Shown: piece by piece, positions 12,513 through 19,075 of the stretch
Layout: each line of letters opens with the position of its first letter
Numbering within the stretch: position 1 is the first letter of the stretch
Assembly (NCBI GenBank): GCA_041745395.1
Contig: JBGTIZ010000400.1
Coordinates: forward strand, 1-19,075
Origin: Hadersleviella sp041745395
GTDB taxonomy: Bacteria; Chloroflexota; Anaerolineae; Promineifilales; Promineifilaceae
Length of the DNA stretch: 19,075 nt
Direction: 5' to 3'
Notes under the pieces: model-generated
Told to the model about the DNA's origin: nothing
What the model saw: the letters and a program-made list of their open reading frames with translations, nothing else
Database searches by the model: none
Translations under genes and position numbers: made by a program

Positions 12513-14975
12513 TTACGGCTCCCCGATTAACCCCTTGTCCAGCGTGTTATAACGTAACAAACCCAGCGCATCCATTTTGACCTGCGTCACTTTGTTGAGC
12601 GAAATGGCTAGGCGCGTTTCTTGGGTCAGGTTTAGCGTAGGGTACTCTTGTGCCCAGAGGGCCTGCATATCAGCATAAACTGCGTTGCGGGCTTCAGTAT
12701 CAAGCGGGTCCACGGCCGTGAGTCGCGTCAACAACTGCGTCATTTGCGGACTGCTGTAGTTAGAGCAAACCGTATCCGTGTTAAAAATGAAGTAATTCAT
12801 CCAAAACATGGGGTCAATGTAATAAGGAGGTTGCCCACTCGGCGGCCAGCCCAAGATAAAGGCGGGCGTATTACAAGTGGCGCTTTGCTGGCGAAACGAA
12901 TCATACGGTGCGCCCTCCAGCGTGACCTGAAAAACGTCCGTTTCTTCCAACTGTTGCTTGATAAGCTGGGCATACGCCGCCTCAAAGGGAGAATAACGAC
13001 CGTCGTTCACGTAGCTAATCGTAATGGGCAGGGGCGTGGCGGGGGTATAGCCGGCCAAGGCTAGTCGTGCCCGCGCCAAATCGAGGTCACGCGCTGGCTC
13101 GGCGGGTGAGTGCCCCGGTACATTATCGGGTACGGGGCTAAAAAGAGGCAGGCGCGTCTCTTGGAACTGGTCCAGAGCGGCTAAGGCGGGGCGATCTAGA
13201 GCGAGGGCAACGGCTTGCCGCACGGGGGGCAGGTTCCACGGCGGTGTATCCTGCTCAAAAACGAGATAACTTTTGAAAGTACTGGGTGCGCGCCAAACGG
13301 TATAGTCTGGCTGATTGCCCAGCGCGTTAATTTCGTTCAAACCAAGACCAATCCAGCCCACGTCAATGGCGTCCAACTCTAAAGAGCGTTGCATTTGCGG
13401 CCCGTCGTTATAAAAGCGGAGGGCGACGTTTTCAAAATTGGGCGTTGGCCCAGGCCATTGCGGATTGGCTTTGAGGCGTACCTGTGAGCCACTTTCCCAA
13501 CTCATAATGGTGTAAGGGCCGATGCCGCCGCAGAGGCTGTTGCGATCTTCGGTGGGGAGATAACATGCTTCACTGACGATGAAGTAGGGAGGCGTCGCCA
13601 GCAGGGTGAGAAAATAGGGTGTTGGTTCGTCTAGCACGATGGTGACGGTTTGGGGGTCTACCACCTGCACGGCGTCTTCGTCGGCAAAGCCGTTTTGGTT
13701 GCTATCTTTCAGAATGCTGTTAACGAGAAAGTTGCCAAAACGGCTCGCCCGCTGGAGTGACCAGCGCACATCTTCGGCGGTAAAGGGGGAGCCATCGGGA
13801 AAAGTAAGGCCAGTACGGAGAGTAAAGGTGTACTCGAGGCCGTCGGCTGAAACGGTGGGAAAGTCGGCGGCTAACAAGGGTATGAGTTCGTTATCGGCCG
13901 TATGGTGCATGAGGCCGCTCATGACATTTGTTTTGATTTCCCAGCTAACGGGTTCGGGTGAAGCGGCAGGATCCATGTTGATTTCGGTGGCAACTAGGCC
14001 GACGACAAATTCGTTATCGAGCGTGCCTATCAGGGATTCGCCGGCGATGATTTGCTCTTGGGGAATGAGCCAAGCGCGAACAAGGCGGGTTGTGGTTTCG
14101 TCGGTGTGGGCTTGGGTAATGGCCGCATTAAGCGCGGTGAGCAAGGCTCGATTTTCAGCGGCGACGGCGATGCCGTATTGTTTGTGGCTGAGCCAAGCGT
14201 CTTGCCCTTCACCAACTTGGCGTAACTGCTGATAGTAGTTGCTGGTGAATTGTTCGGCGTCGTCGCTGTCAATGATGATGGCGTCTACGTCGCGGTCAAC
14301 AAGGGCTTGTAGGGTGTTGGGCACGGTATTGAACAAGATGAGCCGCTCGTTGCCATTTTCGTTTGTTTCTTCGTCTTCTGCATCGAGGGCAGGACGGGGT
14401 AAGCCAAGAATGTCCACGGCCGTTTGCTCACCACTGCTGTTGGCTTGTACACCGATACGGGCGTTGGGGGCAAGGTCGTCGAAGCTGTTGACGTGGCGTT
14501 CGTTGGCGCGGACGACGAGCACTTGGCCGACTTCTAAGTAGGGGATGGTGAAGGTGATGCCGGGGGGTGGGGTGTCGGGTATGACGAGGGCAGACACGGC
14601 CGTGTCAAATTCCCCCTGCGCCACGCTGGGCAACAAGCCATCATACGGCGTGACCACAAAGTCATAATCAAAATCAGCTTGGGCACTTAGATTGGCTATT
14701 AAGTCCGCTTCAAAGCCTACCACACGGCCGAATTCGTCAATGGTGGCGAAGTTGGGGTCGCGGGCAGGGGCGTCTATGGCGACGGTAATGAAGCTGATTT
14801 CTTCAGCGGTGGCGGGATAGCTGGGGCGCGTGGGGGTCGCCACGGCCGTGGGTTCGCTTGTTGGTTGGGCGGGGGGGGCTGGGGTTTCTGTGGTTGACTG
14901 GGCGCAACCAACGAGGACGAGCAATAAAAGTAGGAACACGGCCGTGGGCCACGTTATTTTTTGTTGATGGTGCAT
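12513..14975 (-). CDS. Lipoprotein fusing two ABC-type solute-binding domains
   Basis: 820 residues. A signal peptide with lipobox LVGC (Cys24) and a Pro/Thr tether (about 25-55) lead into a family 3 solute-binding domain (about 60-305): ITVAIDAP, GFEADLIANL, YDGLLPSVAQGEFDTAVSA, IPYLEVGQVLVVRANE, IGVQANSSGEQTA. That family binds amino acids. A second, larger domain follows (about 320-800) and is family 5, peptide/nickel type (DppA/OppA-like): TNVMSGLMHH, YTFTLRTGLTFPDGSPFTAEDVRWSL, GIGPYTIMSW, PPVRQAVALALDR, and a C-terminal tail of the usual type. Each family normally exists as a separate protein of about 250 and 500-550 residues, so this is a two-receptor fusion. No permease or ATPase gene adjoins it. 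GAGGGA upstream supports the start. Four exact palindromes encode TAV. Confidence 0.87.
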   Translation of the reverse strand: MHHQQKITWPTAVFLLLLLVLVGCAQSTTETPAPPAQPTSEPTAVATPTRPSYPATAEEISFITVAIDAPARDPNFATIDEFGRVVGFEADLIANLSAQADFDYDFVVTPYDGLLPSVAQGEFDTAVSALVIPDTPPPGITFTIPYLEVGQVLVVRANERHVNSFDDLAPNARIGVQANSSGEQTAVDILGLPRPALDAEDEETNENGNERLILFNTVPNTLQALVDRDVDAIIIDSDDAEQFTSNYYQQLRQVGEGQDAWLSHKQYGIAVAAENRALLTALNAAITQAHTDETTTRLVRAWLIPQEQIIAGESLIGTLDNEFVVGLVATEINMDPAASPEPVSWEIKTNVMSGLMHHTADNELIPLLAADFPTVSADGLEYTFTLRTGLTFPDGSPFTAEDVRWSLQRASRFGNFLVNSILKDSNQNGFADEDAVQVVDPQTVTIVLDEPTPYFLTLLATPPYFIVSEACYLPTEDRNSLCGGIGPYTIMSWESGSQVRLKANPQWPGPTPNFENVALRFYNDGPQMQRSLELDAIDVGWIGLGLNEINALGNQPDYTVWRAPSTFKSYLVFEQDTPPWNLPPVRQAVALALDRPALAALDQFQETRLPLFSPVPDNVPGHSPAEPARDLDLARARLALAGYTPATPLPITISYVNDGRYSPFEAAYAQLIKQQLEETDVFQVTLEGAPYDSFRQQSATCNTPAFILGWPPSGQPPYYIDPMFWMNYFIFNTDTVCSNYSSPQMTQLLTRLTAVDPLDTEARNAVYADMQALWAQEYPTLNLTQETRLAISLNKVTQVKMDALGLLRYNTLDKGLIGEP

Positions 14976-14996
14976 ACCATTCCCTCATTTGGCTAA

Positions 14997-15021
14997 CTGA
15001 CCTGTCTTATTTTCAGGTCAG
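14997..15021. promoter_or_regulatory. Palindrome in the leader of the solute-binding protein gene
   Basis: CTGACCTG (14997-15004) and CAGGTCAG (15014-15021) form an 8-bp stem with a 9-nt loop, about 22 nt upstream of the ATG and just before the Shine-Dalgarno. A TATACT-like -10 lies further upstream (15040-15035, minus strand). It could be an operator or a leader hairpin. Confidence 0.4.
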
Positions 15022-15565
15022 GCAACAGCAAATGAGTATAACATCTTCACCGACGGGTGCGTAAACATCGTCCGAGCTTTAACCAATTTATCAAGTCGAG
15101 GGGGGAAATCAAAGAGGAGATCGGCAGAGAAGGTCACTTCTACGTCAACAAAAAGACAGACTCGACTCTATCAAGGAGGCCGCCGTGAGGCGGAATGTTG
15201 GGCAGAAGTGACCTTGTCAACCGAAATGTAAACGGTGTGGTTATCAGCAAACAACAATAGCTTCCCATGGGGTGCGTTGCGGGAGCGATGAAACTGCGAT
15301 GCGGCGACGGTGTGGGCGGCGATGAACGGGGGGATGTTAGGAAGCTTGTTGTTGTCAATGCTCTGCCGCAGGGGAAATGAAGCAGTGATGGGGCAGAACA
15401 ATCAATCATCAGGTGGGTGTGATGTGGTGACAATGTTAGCTACAGTGCGGCTACGTTGCTGATAATTTGACTGATATACATAGTATAGGTGATTCACAGC
15501 GGAGGTGCTGTCTCGTTTGTGTGACAGGTTTGTGACGGGTTTGTGAGTGTTGACCCGCTACTTTA
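15022..15565. other. Gene-free region with repeats
   Basis: No convincing gene. Open frames on the minus strand at 15140-15433 and 15171-15401 begin only with TTG, lack ribosome binding sites and resemble no family I know. Visible structure: a 12-bp inverted repeat AAGGTCACTTCT (15130-15141) with its complement at 15204-15215, a small CCGCC-GTGA-GGCGG hairpin inside it (15180-15193), and the direct repeats at 15514-15547. It may be a decayed gene, a non-coding RNA, or the long leader of the solute-binding protein gene. Confidence 0.5.
15482..15547 (-). promoter_or_regulatory. Pho-box-like direct repeats with a possible promoter
   Basis: On the minus strand, CCGTCAC-AAAC-CTGTCAC-ACAA repeats at 11-bp spacing (about 15543-15521). 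This is the layout bound by PhoB-type (OmpR-family) regulators, one of which is encoded next door. TATACT (15487-15482) lies downstream and could be the -10. The next annotated gene in that direction starts 500 nt away. Confidence 0.4.
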
Positions 15566-16408
15566 TCACTCGGCGAGGGTATACCCCACGCCGCGCACGG
15601 TGCGAATGAAAGGGGTGCTGTCGTCAATTTGGCGTATTTTTTGGCGAATGCGGTAAATATTGGTGCGGATCACGTCGCTGGCTTCGACAGCGGAGATGTC
15701 GTCGTAGCCATGAATGGCTTGCACAATGTCTTGGGGGCTGACCACGCGGGGGGCTTGTTCGGTGAGGTAGGTGAGGATGTCAAACTCGAGGGAGCTGAGT
15801 TCGAGGAGGGTATTTTTGAGGTGGATGGTGTGGCGGATTTTGTCGATGGTCACACGGCCGTGTTGTATCTTCTGCTCCGCTTCTGGTTTGGTTTCACTTT
15901 CTTTCAGCACATCATCTGGGAGCGGCGGGCGTGCTATAGCTGGCGGGGGCGATTGGGACTCACTTTTGAAGGCACTCAGTAGGGACAGATTCTGCTCAAG
16001 CTTGGTCAGGATGCTGTCTTGCTCACGCAGACGAAACCGTTTTTGCAGGCCACTGGCAATACTGGCGCGAATCTGCCTGGCTTCGCACGGCTTGAACAAA
16101 TAATCATGTGCCCCTTCGCGCAGAGCGGCCACGGCCGTTTCCAGCGTGCCGTGCCCCGTCAGCAAGACCACTTCTGTCTCGGGCGCGTGTTGGCGAATCT
16201 CCTGCAAGACATCAATCCCACTCATGCCCTTGCCCAAATTGAGGTCTAAGATAGCCAAATCAAGCTCGTGGTTGATGAGCGGGATGGCCGCTTCACCGCT
16301 GTCAGCCAGCACCACCGTATGTCCATCTCGACGCAGGAGATGTTCCAGAAAGAGGCGAATGCCATATTCATCTTCGACAACTAAAATGTTTCCAACTAAA
16401 TGGCGCAT
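15566..16408 (-). CDS. Response regulator, receiver plus OmpR-type winged helix
   Basis: 280 residues. The receiver domain (about 5-118) has acidic pocket Glu12/Asp13, phospho-acceptor Asp55 in LAILDLNLG, Thr84 in LLTGHGT and Lys106 in YLFKPCEA. The TGHGTLETAVAALREGAHDYLFKP segment looks like NtrC-type receivers. The output domain (about 186-280) is an OmpR/PhoB winged helix: LSSLEFDILTYL, SPQDIVQAIHG, SDVIRTNIYRIRQKI, and the ending IRTVRGVGYTL. A long, Pro-rich linker of about 65 residues joins the two, longer than in typical OmpR proteins. It lies 27 nt downstream of the histidine kinase and is surely its partner. No Shine-Dalgarno is seen, so coupling to the kinase message is likely. One CACGGCCGTG copy encodes HGR at the start of the output domain. 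Confidence 0.93.
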   Translation of the reverse strand: MRHLVGNILVVEDEYGIRLFLEHLLRRDGHTVVLADSGEAAIPLINHELDLAILDLNLGKGMSGIDVLQEIRQHAPETEVVLLTGHGTLETAVAALREGAHDYLFKPCEARQIRASIASGLQKRFRLREQDSILTKLEQNLSLLSAFKSESQSPPPAIARPPLPDDVLKESETKPEAEQKIQHGRVTIDKIRHTIHLKNTLLELSSLEFDILTYLTEQAPRVVSPQDIVQAIHGYDDISAVEASDVIRTNIYRIRQKIRQIDDSTPFIRTVRGVGYTLAE

Positions 16409-16435
16409 GGTTTTGGTATGCAGGAACCGCTATGC

Positions 16436-18325
16436 CTAGTTTACGGTGGCAGTGGGGATAGCTGGCAATAAAATGGTGAAGGTGGTGCCTTGGCCGAGGG
16501 TGCTGTCTACAAAAATGTGTCCGTTGTGGGCTTGGATGATGTTGTAGCTGATGGAAAGTCCTAGGCCAGAGCCATCTTCTTTGGTGGTAAAAAAGGGTTC
16601 AAAAAGTTGTTCAAGGTCGGTGGGGGTCATCCCACAGCCGTGGTCTTGAAAGGTGATTACCACGGCCGTGTGTCCCAAATCCATCCCCTCCTCTTTTGTC
16701 GCCAGACGCGCCTCAAGCAACAACTCGCCGCCATCGGGCATAGCGTCTAAGGCATTGAGCAAAAGATTGAGAAAGACCTGCTTAAGATGGTTGGGATTGG
16801 CGAGAATGAGAGGCAGATTGGCCGACCAAACTTTATAGACTTTGACCCGCGCATATTCTAACTGTTTCTGCGAAAGTTCCAAAATGCTGTCCAAAATATC
16901 GGTCAGTTGTGTGGGGTACTGCCCCTCTTGGGCAGGGCGATAAAAATCACGCATCCGCTTGACAATGCTGGCCACGCGCACCAGTTCGCTTTGCACAATC
17001 GCCAGATAGGAGTCCACAGCGCGTTGGCTATCCGCATCAGCTTGTGGCGTCTCTAACTCTTCAGTGATCAGCGTTAAACAGCCCTGAATGGCCTGAATGG
17101 GGTTGTTGATTTCATGGGCGATAGAGGCGGCCAAGCGTCCCAGCGCACTGAGCTTTTCCGCTTGGATAAGTTGCGCCTGTGATCGGTGTAACTGCTGGAA
17201 TTGGTGGCCTAATTGGCTATAGAGTTGGGCATTTTTTAGGGCGATGGCGGCCCAACTGGCGGCCGCGCCCAGCAGATGAAGTGCGTCGGGCGCAAAATGG
17301 TCTGGCTGACTGTGGACTGCCTCCAGCACACCCAGCGTACTGTTGTCCACAATGATAGGGACGGCCAGCAACGCTTGCGCCTGAAAACCACTGACGATTT
17401 CCGCTTCTTGATAAACCGGTTGCGTTGATTGCTGGCGATTATAAATGGCGACGGGCTGTCCCGTGCGGATAACGTCCCCCACAATGCCTTGGTCAAGGGG
17501 CATGATGCTATCTTGCAGGCGTACGGCGCCGGGGCCGCTCACGGCCGCGAATTCGAGGGTGGGTTCGGTGGGGTGGCGCAACAAAACGGCTACCCCTTCC
17601 GCTTGGACAAGGGTGGAAACTTCGTCAATGATGCCCTGAAGCACCTCATCTAGCTCCAGACTGCGCGTCACTTTTTGCGCCATCTCCTGCATGGTGATGA
17701 TTTGCTGAACGTAACGCTGGTTGTTGCGTTCTGATTGCAGGCGGCTGATGGTTAGGCTGAGCTGGCTGGCGATGGTGGTGAAGAGCCGCTGGGCGAAGGG
17801 GTCGAAGCTGTGGCTGGTGCGCCGCTCGGCGTCGAGAACGCCTAACACACGGCCGTGGGAAATGAGCGGCACGCATAGCTCGGCCGCCATGTGGGAACCA
17901 AGGTCAAGATAGCTGTCGTCCACGGCCGTGTTGGGCACGTAGCGCATTCGGCGATCGGCCGCCACCCGTCCTGTAATGCCTTGCCCCAGCGGAATGGGGC
18001 GTAAATGGGCGTAATGCGAGCGCGGTTCGTGCCCCGGATGCACCGTTAAGGCTGTGCCCGACGGCGTGAGCAGAAACACGACAAACAGGTCAGCTAGTTG
18101 ATGGTCATAAATGATTTGGGTAACTTGGTGAACGAGGTTGTTTTCGTTTTGAGCTTCGGCGCACGCTTGGGCGACGGCGTACAGGATGCGTAGCTCTTTG
18201 AGCTGGCTGGTTGGCTCTGCTTCGGTTTGGCTTTCTAGGTCGCGCACACGGCCGTGGAGAGCGTTATTTTCCACCTCCAGCTCGGCCAGCCGCGCCTGCA
18301 TCTCCTCTAATGAAACCGCATTCAT
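16436..18325 (-). CDS. Soluble sensor histidine kinase with two GAF domains
   Basis: 629 residues from the ATG at 18325, chosen because AGGGAAAGG lies just upstream. A frame-extending GTG at 18361 would start inside the 102-nt repeat. Order: N-terminal coiled coil (about 1-40, rich in Glu/Leu), GAF 1 (about 48-196), GAF 2 (about 223-366), dimerisation domain with phospho-acceptor His404 in SIAHEINNPIQAI, and a HATPase domain with Asn524 in LNLLLNALDAM, DHGCGM (561-566), EPFFTTK and GSGLGLS (585-591). No membrane segment, so it senses a cytosolic or diffusible cue through the GAF domains; the ligand is unknown. It is co-transcribed with the response regulator. Four exact palindromes, two as TAV (in GAF 1 and the HATPase domain) and two as HGR (coiled coil and GAF 1). 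Confidence 0.93.
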   Translation of the reverse strand: MNAVSLEEMQARLAELEVENNALHGRVRDLESQTEAEPTSQLKELRILYAVAQACAEAQNENNLVHQVTQIIYDHQLADLFVVFLLTPSGTALTVHPGHEPRSHYAHLRPIPLGQGITGRVAADRRMRYVPNTAVDDSYLDLGSHMAAELCVPLISHGRVLGVLDAERRTSHSFDPFAQRLFTTIASQLSLTISRLQSERNNQRYVQQIITMQEMAQKVTRSLELDEVLQGIIDEVSTLVQAEGVAVLLRHPTEPTLEFAAVSGPGAVRLQDSIMPLDQGIVGDVIRTGQPVAIYNRQQSTQPVYQEAEIVSGFQAQALLAVPIIVDNSTLGVLEAVHSQPDHFAPDALHLLGAAASWAAIALKNAQLYSQLGHQFQQLHRSQAQLIQAEKLSALGRLAASIAHEINNPIQAIQGCLTLITEELETPQADADSQRAVDSYLAIVQSELVRVASIVKRMRDFYRPAQEGQYPTQLTDILDSILELSQKQLEYARVKVYKVWSANLPLILANPNHLKQVFLNLLLNALDAMPDGGELLLEARLATKEEGMDLGHTAVVITFQDHGCGMTPTDLEQLFEPFFTTKEDGSGLGLSISYNIIQAHNGHIFVDSTLGQGTTFTILLPAIPTATVN

Positions 18326-18360
18326 ATCTGCCTTTCCCTGCCTACTCTTTTTGATAAGCA

Positions 18361-18462
18361 CTCAGCTAGTCAGCATTTCAGCCAGTCAGCTAGCTAAACT
18401 GCGTACCCAACTTCATTTTTTCCGCTCAATAACAGACAGGTTGATGCTTCGCTTCCTGTTTT
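18361..18462 (-). repeat. 102-nt upstream element, copy B
   Basis: The reverse complement aligns without gaps to 9923-10024 at about 79% identity. It ends 35 nt before the kinase ATG. The most conserved part is nearest the gene and includes the octamers TAGCTGAC and ATGCTGAC. Confidence 0.85.
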
Positions 18463-18506
18463 AGACTCAGCCGCTCCAATATAATCAAATCGTGTCGAGA
18501 AAAACA

Positions 18507-18540
18507 AGCTGAACTGCTGAACTGCTGACCGGCTGAGACG
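18507..18540. repeat. 8-bp array at the cyclase stop codon
   Basis: GCTGAACT, GCTGAACT, GCTGACCG, GCTGAGAC, GC, ending exactly where the minus-strand cyclase fragment stops (18541). Together with copy B it fills most of the 215-bp spacer between cyclase and kinase. Confidence 0.65.
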
Positions 18541-18936
18541 CTAATCACCCGCTCCCACTAGCTCGTAAATATGCAAAAGCTGGCGGCGTTGCTTCAGCGC
18601 AACTTCGCCCAAGGCAAGCACTTCTAACGGATGGGGCACAGCCGCCAGCGTCGCTTCACTGATAATGATTTGGCCGCCAGCGGCGCGGGCACACAGGTGA
18701 TACGCCACGTTGGTGGTGTCCCCCATCACCGTGTATTGATACCGCTCTTTGACCCCCAAATAGCCCGTCGTGACCAAGCCCGTATGAATGCCCATACCAA
18801 ATTGCAGACTGGGAATGTGCGCTGGTTTCTGCCCTAAAAAGGTCGTCAAATCTTGCCGCATAGCCAGCGCCGTTTGCACCGCCCGCCATACGTGGTCTGG
18901 CTGTTCCTGCGGCAAATTAAAGGCATACATAACCAC
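18541..18936 (-). pseudogene. C-terminal fragment of a class III nucleotide cyclase
   Basis: 131 residues readable from a GTG at 18936. The frame stays open to a TAA at 18993-18991, with no better start. It matches the second half of the adenylate/guanylate cyclase catalytic domain: YAFNLPQEQPDHVWRAVQTALAM, FGMGIHTGLVTTGYLG, YQYTVMGDTTNVAYHL and GGQIIISEATL. The first half with both metal-binding aspartates is absent (GIAVVMYAF stands where GDAVMAVF is usual). The transition-state Arg four residues after Asn76 is His80. It therefore cannot work alone. A transposase-like start in the opposite direction lies 77 nt upstream, so the gene was probably cut by an insertion. It precedes the kinase on the same strand and may once have belonged to its signalling unit. 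Confidence 0.75.
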
Positions 18937-19013
18937 AGCAATTCCCGCAGGTAAAATCTGATATGATGGTAACCGCGTTTTCGTAAAGATTTAAAGAAAC
19001 AAGAGGCTACATA

Positions 19014-19075
19014 ATGAAGATAAGAAAGCATTTATCAGCAGATGGATTAATCAAGATGGTCAAAAGAGGGTTCAA
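19014..19075 (+). CDS. Start of a putative transposase (runs off the window)
   Basis: Only about 20 codons are visible, reading MKIRKHLSADGLIKMVKRGF. AAGAGG at 19001-19006, 7 nt before the ATG, is a good ribosome binding site. LSADGLI...F near the N-terminus resembles DDE transposases of IS4-like groups. Base composition drops to AT-rich from about 18980, unlike the flanking genes, which fits a recent insertion. Its left end would lie between about 18940 and 19000, inside the cyclase gene. Terminal inverted repeats cannot be judged without the other end. Confidence 0.45.
   Translation, partial: MKIRKHLSADGLIKMVKRGF

Larger units (their letters stand above)
370..18256. repeat. Highly iterated palindrome CACGGCCGTG, 31 exact copies
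   Basis: Exact copies start at 370, 1141, 1195, 2104, 3992, 4622, 6061, 6259, 6391, 7643, 7856, 8044, 8267, 9566, 10164, 10401, 10533, 10614, 10746, 11158, 12354, 12379, 12711, 14595, 14841, 14937, 15853, 16661, 17848, 17921 and 18247. The average spacing is about 0.6 kb, where well under one copy would be expected by chance. All but the pair at 12354/12379 are in genes. Further near-copies, mostly CACGGCCG followed by A, occur at 487, 2804, 3113, 3581, 4121, 4178, 7080, 14415, 14723, 16130 and 17540. It contains CGGCCG and is its own reverse complement. Confidence 0.95.

Noticed and set aside
15130..15215. Retron msr/msd-like region
   Set aside because: The inverted repeat alone is not enough and no reverse transcriptase gene is near.
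15140..15433. Minus-strand open frames of 97 and 76 residues as genes
   Set aside because: They start with TTG, lack ribosome binding sites, overlap each other in different frames and show no recognisable domain.
18326..18361. GTG at 18361 as the histidine kinase start
   Set aside because: It lies at the edge of the 102-nt repeat, while the ATG at 18325 has a good Shine-Dalgarno.

Overview
The window is a gene-dense bacterial chromosome segment of moderately high GC. The content suggests a free-living member of the Chloroflexota (Anaerolineae-like). The lineage is inferred from protein flavour only: low-complexity Pro/Thr linkers after lipoprotein signals, a FLPIV segment ahead of the C-terminal domain of a secreted protease, and multi-GAF soluble histidine kinases. 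No rRNA or tRNA is present to confirm it.

Layout, left to right. A secreted alpha/beta-hydrolase lipoprotein (145-1290, -) is followed by a small two-gene unit, a ribbon-helix-helix-like protein plus an HNH nuclease (1485-2322, +). Next come the ABC-F ATPase uup (2349-4235, +), NADP isocitrate dehydrogenase icd (4470-5711, +) with a clear terminator, a ThiD-type kinase (5894-6685, +), a GbsR/MarR-type regulator with a palindromic operator over its own promoter (6817-7362, +), and a DUF84/YjjX house-cleaning NTPase (7562-8110, +). A secreted trypsin-like protease (8216-9643, -) lies opposite. A D-threonine aldolase/D-serine dehydratase-like PLP enzyme (10057-11196, +) and a DegV protein (11393-12244, +) converge on an 820-residue lipoprotein that fuses two solute-binding domains (12513-14975, -). 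After a 590 bp region with no assigned gene comes a two-component pair, response regulator (15566-16408, -) and GAF-GAF histidine kinase (16436-18325, -). A 5'-truncated nucleotide cyclase (18541-18936, -) then abuts the first codons of what looks like a transposase (19014 onward, +).

Most genes have separate housekeeping, secretion or signalling roles and do not form one pathway. The striking feature is the repeat content. The 10 bp palindrome CACGGCCGTG occurs 31 times exactly, 29 of them inside genes and always in one of two reading frames; the other two form the arms of a terminator hairpin. Intergenic spacers carry 7 bp tandem arrays (several at or just after stop codons) and 8 bp tandem arrays (often upstream of genes). 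A 102-nt element with about 79% identity sits in the same orientation and at nearly the same distance ahead of two unrelated genes. Together these resemble the HIP1 and STRR repeats of cyanobacteria, but with different sequences and in a probably different phylum.

All calls rest on reading the sequence. No alignment, structure prediction or database search was run.
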